A DNA stretch of 64,000 nt from Magnetofaba australis IT-1. GTDB taxonomy: Bacteria > Pseudomonadota > Magnetococcia > Magnetococcales > Magnetococcaceae. Under the pieces are notes generated by a model. It was not told where the DNA came from. It saw only the letters and a list, made by a program, of their open reading frames with translations, and did not search any database. Shown piece after piece: positions 33,730 through 41,793 of the stretch. Both the position numbers and the translations under genes were made by a program. The DNA is taken from contig NZ_LVJN01000018.1 in the NCBI RefSeq assembly GCF_002109495.1, positions 346,953 to 410,952 on the forward strand. The letters are read 5' to 3'. Position 1 is the first letter of the stretch. Every line of letters begins with the position of its first letter.

Positions 33730-36465
33730 TCACTCGTCGCCGGAAGAGCCATCCGGTTTTGCCGAGGGGGGGGCGGACGGTTTGGTTTCGTCGCTGCTGG
33801 CGGTGCTTTTACGCGAGCGTGAGCGGGTTGCGCCGCTGCTGCGGGTGCTGGTGCGACGCTTGCGCGGCGCGCGTTTGGGCTTCTCAGTAGGCGGCTCTTC
33901 GGCGACCAGTACGTTGCCGTTGACGTCATCCTCCTCCCGAGGTTCGGGGGGCAAAACATTGCCGTTGGGTTCGTCAACCGGCTCACTGGGCGCCACATTG
34001 CCCACATTGTCCGCGACGACGCGCATATTCTCCATGCCGGGCATATCTGGCTGCGGCGCTTCAGCGGGGTCCATCATCGGCGGTTGCTGATCGCCTTGCG
34101 CACTCTCCTCAGCCCCACTGGCGCGGCGCGAAGAGCTGCGACGACGGCGCCGCTTGCGTTTGGGCTTGGCGGCTTCATCGCCCTCTTCTGTGGGGGCAGC
34201 CTCAGGCGTCGCAACGGTATCGTCGCCTTGCGACTCGGTTTGCGCTGTGACATCAGCGGGCGCGTTGTCTCCGCCTTCGGCGGAATCACTGGATTCTGTA
34301 GAGGACTGGGCAGTCGACTGCGTTGCGGCCTCCGCGCTATCGCCTTCGCCGCCGCTCTTTCTGCGACGCCGACGCCGACGCTTTTTACGCCCGCTCTTCT
34401 GTCCATCCTCATCGGTAGCCGACTCGTCAGCCGCGGGTTGCTTGGCCTCGGCAACGGGGCTGGCCTCTGCGCTGCTCTCTTTGGCTGGCGGGTTCTCTTT
34501 TCTGCGATTATCGCGCTTATTGCTGCGCGCGCTGTTGCGACTGTTGTTCTCTTCGCCGGCGACGCCTTCGCCCTTTTCGCGGCGGAAATTGGGCGTCTCC
34601 ATGGCGGCGTCGCCCTGGATGATGATCTCCAGTTCGTTGGCGCTCTCCATCTCCGCTAACTGCGCCCGCTTGTTGTTGAGCAGGTAGTTGGCCACCGCTT
34701 GTGGGGCGGTGTAGACCAGGCGCTTATGGCGACCGGAGTAGGCCTCCTCTTCCAGGCAGCGGAATAGGCGGATAGCGGTGGACTCCACCGAACGGATGGT
34801 GCCCAGACCGCTACAGCGGGGGCATACCTCCCGGTTGCTCTCGGCAAATGCCGGTTTCATGCGTTGTCGGGAGAGCTCCATCAAGCCAAATTGGGAGATT
34901 TTTCCCAATTGAATTTTGGCGCGATCGTTCTTGAACGCCTCCTTCAGGCGCTTCTCCACGTCCAGATTGTGCTTGCGCTCCTCCATATCGATGAAGTCCA
35001 GCACCACCAATCCGCCCAAGTCGCGCAGACGCAACTGCCGGGCGATCTCATCCACCGCCTGCATGTTGGTTTTGAACGCGGTGTTCTCGACGTTTTTCTC
35101 CTTGGTGGAACGACCGGAGTTGACGTCGATGGAGACCAGCGCCTCGGTGGGCTCAATGATGATATAGCCGCCGGATTTGAGCGAGATGACGCGATCGTGC
35201 ATCGACTCAATCTGATTCTCCACCTGATAGCGGGAGAACAGCGGCAGTTTGTCTTTGTAGGGCTGCACCACCTTGACGTAGCGCGGCATTAGCAGTCGCA
35301 TGAAGTCCTTGCCGCGTCGATAGGCGTCGTTGCCTTCGATGAGGATCTCTTCCATATCGGTGGTGTATAGATCGCGGATGGTGCGGATGATCAGTTCGCC
35401 CTCTTCGTGGATCAGAGCGGGGGCTTTGGACTTTTCACACTTATCCTGAATGGTCTTCCACAGTCGCGTCAGGTAGCTCATGTCGCGGCTGATTTCGCGC
35501 TTGGTGCGCTCCAGACCGGCGGTGCGAATGATCAGGCTCATCTCCTGGGAGATCTCCATGGTGGCAAGCATCTTTTTCAGCGTTTTGCGCGCTGCGCCAT
35601 CCATGATTTTACGGGAGATGCCGCCGCCGCCTACGGTTTCGGGCAGCAGAACGGTGTAGCGACCGGCCAGGGAGATATTGGTGGTCAGGGAGGCGCCTTT
35701 GGTGCCGCGCGCCTCCTTGATGACCTGCACCAGGACGGTTTGGCCTTTGGTCAGAATCTTCTGAATGGGGATGTTGCGACGGCGACGGGTGCGCGTGGGG
35801 CGGGCGCGGGAGGGGCTATCACTCTCTTCAGCCCCATCTTCGTCATCCAACGCGGCATCATCATCATCGTCAACCGGGGACTCGTCGTCTTCCTCATCGG
35901 AGTCGTCGTCATCGGAGTCGTCCTCTTCCGACTCATCCGCGGATTCGTCGGCATCCTGCTCGGAGTCGGACCCACCCGCACCCTCTGCGCTATCTTCGTC
36001 GGCGTTGGGCTCGGCGTCAGTACTGGCTTCGACTTCAGTATCAACGCTTTGCTCAGCCTGATCGGCGTCACTCTCCTGCGGCTGCTCCTCAGTGGACTCC
36101 GAGGCTTCTGTCACCGCCTCCAACGGCGCCTCTTGGGCGCTGCTCACCGCCTGATCATCGGGCGTGGCTTTGGCTTTGGCTCTGCTCCGCCCAGGCGGCG
36201 GGGCGTCATTTTGGACCTCATCCTCAGGATAGTACTTGGGATGAATGTCATTGATGGAGAGGAAGCCTTGGCGTCCGCCGTTGAAATCGACGAAGGCGGC
36301 TTGTAGGGAGGGCTCCACCCGGGTCACGCGGCCCAGGTAGACGTTGCCTTTGATCTGTTCTTTGGTGGAGGTCTCGATATCCAGATCGAGGAGGCGTTGA
36401 TCTTCAACAATGGCGACGCGCACTTCTTCATCATGAGTGGCGTCCACCAGCATGCGCTTGGTCAT
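33730..36465 (-). CDS. rne: Ribonuclease E
   Basis: A 911-residue RNase E, the endonuclease that starts mRNA decay and matures rRNA and tRNA. Landmarks: MLVDATHDEEVRVAIVED at the start, the S1 strand GNVYLGRVTRVEPSLQAAFVDF, the DNase I-like catalytic region SIDVNSGRSTKEKNVENTAF and LVVLDFIDM, and the zinc-link CPRCSGLG. The S1 domain is split by an acidic insertion of about 145 residues (roughly 85-230), nearly all Asp, Glu and Ser. The C-terminal third is a disordered scaffold with two Arg blocks (KKRRRRRRRK and KRKRRRRR). The start at 36465 fits the conserved N-terminus; upstream frame is non-homologous. Confidence 0.96.
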   Translation of the reverse strand: MTKRMLVDATHDEEVRVAIVEDQRLLDLDIETSTKEQIKGNVYLGRVTRVEPSLQAAFVDFNGGRQGFLSINDIHPKYYPEDEVQNDAPPPGRSRAKAKATPDDQAVSSAQEAPLEAVTEASESTEEQPQESDADQAEQSVDTEVEASTDAEPNADEDSAEGAGGSDSEQDADESADESEEDDSDDDDSDEEDDESPVDDDDDAALDDEDGAEESDSPSRARPTRTRRRRNIPIQKILTKGQTVLVQVIKEARGTKGASLTTNISLAGRYTVLLPETVGGGGISRKIMDGAARKTLKKMLATMEISQEMSLIIRTAGLERTKREISRDMSYLTRLWKTIQDKCEKSKAPALIHEEGELIIRTIRDLYTTDMEEILIEGNDAYRRGKDFMRLLMPRYVKVVQPYKDKLPLFSRYQVENQIESMHDRVISLKSGGYIIIEPTEALVSIDVNSGRSTKEKNVENTAFKTNMQAVDEIARQLRLRDLGGLVVLDFIDMEERKHNLDVEKRLKEAFKNDRAKIQLGKISQFGLMELSRQRMKPAFAESNREVCPRCSGLGTIRSVESTAIRLFRCLEEEAYSGRHKRLVYTAPQAVANYLLNNKRAQLAEMESANELEIIIQGDAAMETPNFRREKGEGVAGEENNSRNSARSNKRDNRRKENPPAKESSAEASPVAEAKQPAADESATDEDGQKSGRKKRRRRRRRKSGGEGDSAEAATQSTAQSSTESSDSAEGGDNAPADVTAQTESQGDDTVATPEAAPTEEGDEAAKPKRKRRRRRSSSRRASGAEESAQGDQQPPMMDPAEAPQPDMPGMENMRVVADNVGNVAPSEPVDEPNGNVLPPEPREEDDVNGNVLVAEEPPTEKPKRAPRKRRTSTRSSGATRSRSRKSTASSDETKPSAPPSAKPDGSSGDE

Positions 36466-36801
36466 GTGGGGGGATAACTCCGTGTGTTTGGCCCACGCCA
36501 CCGCACCGCTGGCGACTGCAAGCTGGTGGCGATAACGTGGACGTCGTAAGGGCGAATCCGGCGGCGCAAGGGCGCTGCGTCGGCTTCGGTCTAATCTCTT
36601 AATGAATTCCAACAAACCCGCGCGTTTTCACTCAGGCTTCGGACCTGGGACAACATGAGCGGGGAAAAATGTGTCTGAACGCGCAACGCGCATATGGCGC
36701 AAAGGCTGCGATGCCAGTATGCTCGGGCCTGCTCAAGCCACATCGGCGAGCAGAAAATTTCGAACATTGTACGGATCTCCAATCCCAAAAGCAAAGAAGC
36801 C
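36466..36801. other. Divergent control region between rne and rluC
   Basis: About 336 bases without a convincing gene. E. coli carries the rne and rluC genes divergently with a long rne leader used for autoregulation, and the same order is seen here. I cannot point to a specific promoter or to a conserved leader hairpin. Confidence 0.6.
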
Positions 36802-37893
36802 GTGAACGAACCTGTCAGAAAAACGCCCGCCCGGCAGGAACCCGTAGACGCTGAGTTTGATGGTCAGCGCCTCGATCGGTTCCTAACCCATCACATTCCC
36901 GGCATGCCGCGCGGTGAAATTCAGCGCTTGATGCGCACCGGACAGGTGCGCGTTAACGGTGGCCGCGCCAAGGGGGACCGCCGCCTGGCGTTGGGCGATC
37001 AGGTGCGGATTCCGCCGCTCACCGAAGCCGATCAAAAACCCCGCGAGCGGGGCGCGGCGCCGCCTGCGGCGCTGGTCAAACGGTTGGCTGAGCGCATTAT
37101 CTACCGCGATGGCTGGATGCTGGTGCTGGACAAGCCGGTGGGCGTGCCGGTGCATGGCGGCAGCGGGCACGAATGGGGGGTGGTGGACGCCATGCGCGTC
37201 TATCTGGATGAGTTGGGCGTGGTGGCCAGCCCGGAGTTGTGTCACCGCCTGGATAAGGAGACCTCGGGGTGTCTGGTGTTTGGCCTGACCCCGAAAGCGG
37301 TGCGCGAGTTGACGCGGGCGTTTCGCGACGGCGAGGTGGAGAAGCAATACCTCACCCTGGTGCAGGGGGCGCCCAAACCGCAAGGTCGGATTGCGCGCAA
37401 TCTGGCCAAAGGTCAAGTGCGCGGTGGAGAACGCATGGTCGCCGCTTCTGATGGGGAGGGGCAGGAGGCCGCCACCCGCTACGCGATGCACGAACGTTTC
37501 AGCTTCTGCGCATTGATGGAGGCGACGTTGGAGACCGGGCGCACCCACCAGATTCGCGTCCATTTCCAGGATCTGGGCCACCCGGTGGCCGGTGATGGCA
37601 AATATGGCGATAAAAGCTTTAATCAACAGATGAAGTCGGTGGGCCTCAAGCGCATGTTCCTGCATGCATGGCGTCTGCGCCTCAAGCACCCGCATGAAGG
37701 GCGCTGGATGGAGTTCACCGCGCCGCTGGATGATGGCCTGCAAAGCGTGCTCACAGCGCTGCGTGACTCTGCGCCCAAAAGCAGTCGGCCGCGCCAGACG
37801 CAACCGGCGCAACGCGTCCAGGGCAAGGGCGCACAGCCGAGGAGTGAACGACGCGGCGGCGCGCCCAGCGCCCGACGTCGTGGAGGCAAATGA
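36802..37893 (+). CDS. rluC: 23S rRNA pseudouridine synthase, RluC type
   Basis: A pseudouridine synthase of the RluA/RluC group, which in E. coli modifies U955, U2504 and U2580 of 23S rRNA. An N-terminal S4 RNA-binding domain (DGQRLDRFLTHHIPGMPRGEIQRLM...RVNGGRAK) leads to the catalytic domain with CHRLDKETSGCLVF (catalytic Asp) and GRTHQIRVHFQDLGHPVAGD. A basic tail of about 40 residues is added at the C-terminus. The frame opens at an ATG at 36694, but the GTG at 36802 gives an N-terminus of normal family length; start choice is uncertain. Divergent rne supports the RluC assignment. It overlaps the HAD gene by four bases. Confidence 0.93.
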   Translation: MNEPVRKTPARQEPVDAEFDGQRLDRFLTHHIPGMPRGEIQRLMRTGQVRVNGGRAKGDRRLALGDQVRIPPLTEADQKPRERGAAPPAALVKRLAERIIYRDGWMLVLDKPVGVPVHGGSGHEWGVVDAMRVYLDELGVVASPELCHRLDKETSGCLVFGLTPKAVRELTRAFRDGEVEKQYLTLVQGAPKPQGRIARNLAKGQVRGGERMVAASDGEGQEAATRYAMHERFSFCALMEATLETGRTHQIRVHFQDLGHPVAGDGKYGDKSFNQQMKSVGLKRMFLHAWRLRLKHPHEGRWMEFTAPLDDGLQSVLTALRDSAPKSSRPRQTQPAQRVQGKGAQPRSERRGGAPSARRRGGK

Positions 37894-38564
37894 TGAGCAG
37901 CAATCGCTATGAGTTGGTGATTTTCGATGTCGACGGCACCTTGATGGACTCCTTGGGGGCGATCTCCCATGTGGTCAATCTGTCGCTCAAGGAGCTGGGG
38001 CTGCCCACCATCAGCCACGCCAGCGTGGGGGCCATTGTTGGCCTGTCGCTGGACGCCGCCGCGCAGCGCCTTCTGCCCAGCGCCACTCAGCAGACCCGCG
38101 ACCAGTTGGTGGCGCTCTATCGCCAGCACTATAAAGCGTTGGCCGACGCCAATTCGTTGGACCATGAACTCTTTCCCGGCGTGCGCGACACTCTCTACGA
38201 ACTGAAGGGGCGCGGCGTCACCCTGGCCCTGGCCACGGGAAAATCCATGCGCGGGGTGGAGCGCATGATCGAAGAGCAGAACTTCCATGGCCTGTTCGCC
38301 GCCATCAAAACCGCCGATTGCGCCCCCTCCAAACCCCATCCCGGAATGCTGGAGCAGGCGTTGGCGGAGACCGCCATGCCGCCGGAGATGGCGTTGATGG
38401 TGGGCGACACCGATTTTGACCTGCTTATGGCCAACAGCGCTGGGGTGGACGCCTGCGCGTTCCCCTCCGGCGCGCATCCGCGTGAGCGTTTGGCCGCCGC
38501 CAACCCCAAATATTGGATCGACGCCATTCCGCAGGTGTTGGATATCGTCAGCGGCAAGCGCTAA
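37890..38564 (+). CDS. HAD-family phosphatase (phosphoglycolate phosphatase-like)
   Basis: A 224-residue haloacid dehalogenase-type phosphatase. Motif I is VIFDVDGTLMDS (nucleophile and acid/base Asp), motif II LATGKS, motif III Lys in APSKPHPGML, motif IV VGDTDFDLLMA. A helical cap lies between motifs I and II, as in Gph and pyrophosphatase PpaX. Gph removes phosphate from 2-phosphoglycolate; the exact substrate here is not settled. The same order rluC then a HAD phosphatase is common in alphaproteobacteria. Two adjacent ATGs (37890 and 37893) are possible starts, after GGAGG. It ends directly at repeat copy D. Confidence 0.88.
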   Translation: MMSSNRYELVIFDVDGTLMDSLGAISHVVNLSLKELGLPTISHASVGAIVGLSLDAAAQRLLPSATQQTRDQLVALYRQHYKALADANSLDHELFPGVRDTLYELKGRGVTLALATGKSMRGVERMIEEQNFHGLFAAIKTADCAPSKPHPGMLEQALAETAMPPEMALMVGDTDFDLLMANSAGVDACAFPSGAHPRERLAAANPKYWIDAIPQVLDIVSGKR

Positions 38565-38743
38565 AGTCAGTCGAAATCAAAATTGGACCTTGGCGATTTT
38601 GAAAATGGAGGATATCGAGAGCTATGCCCTCTAGCTCCCAAAGTCAAAATCCAAACCGTGATTCGGGCCATCCATGGCCCTCACCCTTCGGGCTCGCTGC
38701 GCGAGTCCGATTCGGCAATCCTGCCGAATCGTGGGCGCTGCCC
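38564..38743 (+). repeat. Hairpin-rich interspersed repeat, copy D, left part
   Basis: The left half of a fourth repeat copy: GTCAGTCGAAATCAAAATTGG, a GAGAGC/GCCCTC-like hairpin, GGGCCATCCATGGCCC, CTCGCTGCGCGAG and GATTCGGCA/TGCCGAATC as in copy B, then GTGGGCGCTGCCC, where it is cut by the insertion element. The right half resumes at 40243. Confidence 0.88.
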
Positions 38744-38841
38744 ATGTATGGTCCGCTCCGCCACGGCAAGAGAAAATATCCATGTATGGTCCGCTCCGCC
38801 ACGGCATGTATGGTCCGCTCCGCCACGGCAAGAGAAAATGT
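38743..38841 (+). repeat. Three copies of the IS end motif
   Basis: CATGTATGGTCCGCTCCGCCACGG occurs at 38743, 38781 and 38805. The first and third copies continue with CAAGAGAAAAT, the second does not. Fragments of the IS end have thus been multiplied at the downstream end of the element. A further copy of the 13-base core lies at 40151-40163, over the transposase start codon. Confidence 0.85.
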
Positions 38842-39108
38842 CCACTGATGTGTGAGGCTTAGTCGCGCCCATGTATCCGGCCTGTTGATGAGGGGCTTGT
38901 CGCCCTCTGGCCCTGATGGAATTTGCGCGTGGCCCTCCTCAACACACCCTCGGCCTCTATGGGCCCTTGGGCGAAACAGGTTCTTGACCACGCAGGGCTA
39001 TGCCGTTTCACGCCATCAATCTCGACTCTCTCTCGCAACCTGGCTGGTGGGATCTCTTTCTCTTTCCTTATCGGCCTGTTTTTCTTTTAGAGTTGTATTG
39101 CGCTCTCT
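38842..39108 (-). ncRNA. Candidate guide (bridge/seek) RNA region of the IS element
   Basis: This stretch lies between the transposase stop and the multiplied end repeats and has no convincing protein frame. In IS1111-group elements the guide RNA that pairs with target and donor DNA is encoded downstream of the transposase, so the RNA is expected here. I have not folded it or found the pairing loops, so the call rests on position and family knowledge. Strand is assumed to be that of the transposase. Confidence 0.4.
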
Positions 39109-40152
39109 CTACACAGCGGCGCTGGCCCCATAGGCCTCCTGCTTCACCAGCATCGCCCACGCGCTGCGCGCCATGCGGTTGGCCAGCGCCACCACTGCTC
39201 TATTTGCGCCGCGACGTTCCGACACCGACACTGCCCACTGGCTGCGGCGATCCGGCTTGTTTTCACACACGCGCAACGCCGCCCGCGCCCCATGAATCAA
39301 CAGGGTGCGAAGATAACCGTTTCCCCGCTTGCTGATCCCCGTCAGCCACGCCTTGCCCCCTGTGGAGTGCTGATTGGGAACCAACCCTATCCATGCCGAC
39401 AGCTCCCGGCCATTCTTAAACGCCCGCACATCCCCCACCGACGCCAACAGCGCCGTCGCCGTGATCGGTCCCACTCCCGGGATCGTCATCAGCAATCGAC
39501 ACTGCGGCTCCGCCTTGGCCAGCGCCTCAATCTCACGCTCATATTTGCCGATACGCTCATCCAAATGCGCCAGCTCATCGCGCTCATCCTCCAGAATTAC
39601 GCGAAAATTGGCGCTCATTTCCGAGCTCTCATCACTCAAAATCAGCACAATCGCCCGCCGCGCCTGCTTGATGCTCTTGGGAAAGACAATCCCATACTCG
39701 GCAAGCAGTCCGCGAATCTGGTTCACCAACGCCGTGCGGTTCTTCACCGCCAGACTGCGTATCCGATGCAGCGACAATATCTCTTGCTGGGCAACGCTTT
39801 TGATCCCCACAAAACGCATATTCGGACGCTGTACCGCTTCACATATCGCCTCAGCGTCCACGCTGTCGTTCTTGTGCCGCTTCACGTAGGGCTTCACATA
39901 TTGCGGCGCCATCAAACGCACTTCATGCCCATATCCCTGAAATTTCCGCGCCCAATGGTGGGCGCCGCTACTGGCTTCCATCCCCACCAGGCACGGCGGC
40001 AGTTGCGCCATGAACTCCAGTAACTTATCTCGTTTCAAGCGCTGTTTCAGAACGCTCTTGCCGCGCGCATCCACGCCATGCAACTGAAACACGCTCTTGC
40101 CCAGATCAATCCCCAGTACCCGTACCTGTCCGTTTTCGATATGATTGCTCAT
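39109..40152 (-). CDS. IS110-family transposase (IS1111 group)
   Basis: A complete 347-residue DEDD transposase. The RuvC-like N-terminal domain has GIDLGKSVFQLHG (Asp16), VGMEASSGAHHWAR (Glu59) and KNDSVDAEAICEA (Asp96 and Asp99); the C-terminal transposase_20 domain has MTIPGVGPITATALLASVGD and, around residues 262-290, HSTGGKAWLTGISKRGN. The wording LMAPQYVKPYVK and EAVQRPNMRFV is typical of the IS1111 group. No frameshift or stop interrupts it, so the element may still be active. GGAG motifs precede the ATG, and the 13-base end motif overlaps the start codon. Confidence 0.95.
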   Translation of the reverse strand: MSNHIENGQVRVLGIDLGKSVFQLHGVDARGKSVLKQRLKRDKLLEFMAQLPPCLVGMEASSGAHHWARKFQGYGHEVRLMAPQYVKPYVKRHKNDSVDAEAICEAVQRPNMRFVGIKSVAQQEILSLHRIRSLAVKNRTALVNQIRGLLAEYGIVFPKSIKQARRAIVLILSDESSEMSANFRVILEDERDELAHLDERIGKYEREIEALAKAEPQCRLLMTIPGVGPITATALLASVGDVRAFKNGRELSAWIGLVPNQHSTGGKAWLTGISKRGNGYLRTLLIHGARAALRVCENKPDRRSQWAVSVSERRGANRAVVALANRMARSAWAMLVKQEAYGASAAV

Positions 40153-40242
40153 GGTCCGCTCCGACTCCGTTTAGATGGAAAAACACACCACCATCTTGGC
40201 CCATTGCGAGGCCGTTTGGGTAGCGGAGCGGACCATTCCATT

Positions 40243-40376
40243 ACACCCGCTTAAGGGTCACAGACCCTTAAGAATCCCGCCTCCGACCAGTCGGCGGCCA
40301 ATAATCAGCGCGAGCTTCACCTGCGTCACGCAAACATTGGCCGTTCAGTGCAGTTTTGGTTTTACTCACTATCATC
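40243..40376 (+). repeat. Hairpin-rich interspersed repeat, copy D, right part
   Basis: The right half of copy D, resuming after the IS. It holds the CTTAAGGGT/ACCCTTAAG hairpin seen in copy A, the CCGACCAGTCGG hairpin, the conserved GTCACGCAAACATTGG and the right end CAGTTTTGGTTTT. From 40377 to 40516 the sequence is AT-rich leader of the next gene, with no gene of its own. Confidence 0.87.
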
Positions 40377-40516
40377 GCTGGCCATCGTCCGAATCGCCGG
40401 GGGCGAGAGGGCAATAGTAGCAATTTCATGCATTATATTTATTTATAGCGATTGCGCCGGAAACACATTTTATTGCCGTTTAATCGGAAAATACTCTTTT
40501 CAGGCAGGAGCTCGCC

Positions 40517-41428
40517 ATGGCCACGGCAAAAATCTTCAATCTGCGCGGCGCCATCTCACTCATTGTGACATGGGCGTTTCTCATCAGCGTCATCACCGGC
40601 ATTGTGCTGTTTGTCGTGCCGCAGGGGCGTGTGGCCTATTGGGTCAGCTGGACCCTCGGCGGCATGAGCAAAGAGCAGTGGGGGGTCATTCACATCGTCT
40701 TTGGTCTGTTGTTTGTGGTCATCGGCGTGTGGCACCTGATCTATAACTGGAAACCCTTCGTCAATTATCTCAAGACCAAGCGGCGCGCCAATGACGCGGG
40801 GGGCAAATCCGGCGGCGTCAGCCGCGAACTGCTCACCGCATCCGGCTTCAGCGTGGTGTTGGTGGTCACCGCCATCGCCGATCTGCCTCCCACCAGTTGG
40901 TTGATGGCGCTCAACGACTGGTCCAAGCAGGCGTGGATTACCGATCCCGCGTTCGAGCCGCCGTTCGGCCACGCCGAAGATGTCTCCCTCAATGGCTTCT
41001 GCCGCAAGATGACGATCGATCCGGTCGTTGCGCGCACCGCACTCGAGCAAGCTGGCTGGACTCTGCCGGACAACGCCGGTCAGACCAAGCTCAAGGATTT
41101 GGCGCTATTGAACCAATCCAACGCCATGGCGCTCTATGCAGTGATCAAGCCGTTGGAGAAGAGCTCGGCTCCGCAGCAGGCGGCGCCGGTCGCTTCACTC
41201 TCCACAGATGAGATTGAGGCGCGCTTTGCCGGGAGCGGTATTGGTCAAAAGAGCGTGGCGGAGGTGGCGCAGATGCTGGGAGTGAGCCCTGACTATGCGC
41301 TACAGGGCTTGCGCGCCATTGGCGTCGAGACCGACACAACCGGACAACTCAAGCCGTTGGCCGAACAGGCGGACAAAACCCCCATGGATCTGCTGCTGGC
41401 CATGGCCAAGGGGGGCGGCGCCCAGTAA
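40517..41428 (+). CDS. DUF4405-type membrane protein with helical C-terminal domain
   Basis: A 303-residue inner-membrane protein. Three hydrophobic helices (about 12-33, 52-74 and 107-125) carry histidines in GVIHIVFG (near 60) and GVWHLIYNW (near 74), the pattern of DUF4405 proteins, which resemble small cytochrome b subunits and may bind heme. From about residue 130 a soluble part follows, with a central variable linker and a C-terminal helical segment (DEIEARFAG...SVAEVAQMLGVSPDYALQGLRAIGVE) that looks like a helix-hairpin or sterile-alpha-type fold. AGGAGCTCGCC precedes the start. A redox role is inference. A 98-residue protein gene follows after nine bases. Confidence 0.8.
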   Translation: MATAKIFNLRGAISLIVTWAFLISVITGIVLFVVPQGRVAYWVSWTLGGMSKEQWGVIHIVFGLLFVVIGVWHLIYNWKPFVNYLKTKRRANDAGGKSGGVSRELLTASGFSVVLVVTAIADLPPTSWLMALNDWSKQAWITDPAFEPPFGHAEDVSLNGFCRKMTIDPVVARTALEQAGWTLPDNAGQTKLKDLALLNQSNAMALYAVIKPLEKSSAPQQAAPVASLSTDEIEARFAGSGIGQKSVAEVAQMLGVSPDYALQGLRAIGVETDTTGQLKPLAEQADKTPMDLLLAMAKGGGAQ

Positions 41429-41437
41429 GGGGAGCGT

Positions 41438-41734
41438 ATGAGCGCACAGGACGACACATTCGACGACTGCCCGGCGGGCGGCGAGGCCGATGAATTCCAT
41501 CAGCGGATTCTCAGTGGTTTGGAGGATGCTTTTGATGAACTTCGTCCCCGCTGGATAGAGGTCGAGGCCATGGCGCCCGATGCGCGTGGCGAGGATGAGC
41601 GGGAGTTCATAGACGCAATGCAGCGCACGCGCGAAGAGATGGCGCAATTGCGGGACGATCAACTCCCTTATGATCGCAAATATGAGCTGGCGCGGGAGGT
41701 TCAAGCGCGGCTGCTGGATCTCAGTTTGATGTAA
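41438..41734 (+). CDS. Small acidic protein of unknown function
   Basis: A 98-residue protein, strongly acidic at the N-terminus and predicted to be nearly all helical, with one coiled-coil-like stretch (EFIDAMQRTREEMAQLRDDQLPYD...). It has no membrane segment and one cysteine. I do not recognise a family. The start follows AAGGGGAGCGT and lies nine bases after the DUF4405 gene, so the two are one transcription unit ending at the terminator just after the stop. Confidence 0.75.
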   Translation: MSAQDDTFDDCPAGGEADEFHQRILSGLEDAFDELRPRWIEVEAMAPDARGEDEREFIDAMQRTREEMAQLRDDQLPYDRKYELAREVQARLLDLSLM

Positions 41735-41772
41735 AAAAAAGCGCGCTTCCCGCGTGAGGAAGCGCGCTATTT
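41733..41772. terminator. Bidirectional terminator between convergent genes
   Basis: AGCGCGCTTCC (41740-41750) and GGAAGCGCGCT (41758-41768) pair perfectly around a seven-base loop. An A8 run before it becomes a T run for the minus-strand lipoprotein gene, and ATTTTC follows on the plus strand. Confidence 0.9.
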
Positions 41773-41793
41773 TCAACTCGCCGTTTTGTGGCG

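Larger units (their letters stand above)
38744..40242 (-). mobile_element. IS110-family (IS1111-group) insertion element in repeat copy D
   Basis: An element of about 1.5 kb defined by comparison with intact repeats: the host sequence breaks after GTGGGCGCTGCCC at 38743 and resumes with ACACCCGCTTAAGGG at 40243, as continuous in copy A. A 13-base inverted pair, ATGGTCCGCTCCG at 38748-38760 and its complement at 40224-40236, lies 4 and 6 bases inside the ends, as expected for subterminal repeats of the IS1111 group. No target duplication is evident. The transposase reads on the minus strand with about 365 non-coding bases after it, the place where this group is known to encode its guide (seek/bridge) RNA. 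Confidence 0.87.

Noticed and set aside
38743..38841. Possible short CRISPR array
   Set aside because: There are only three units, with spacers of different length (14 and 0 bases), and the repeat contains the IS end motif; no cas gene is present.
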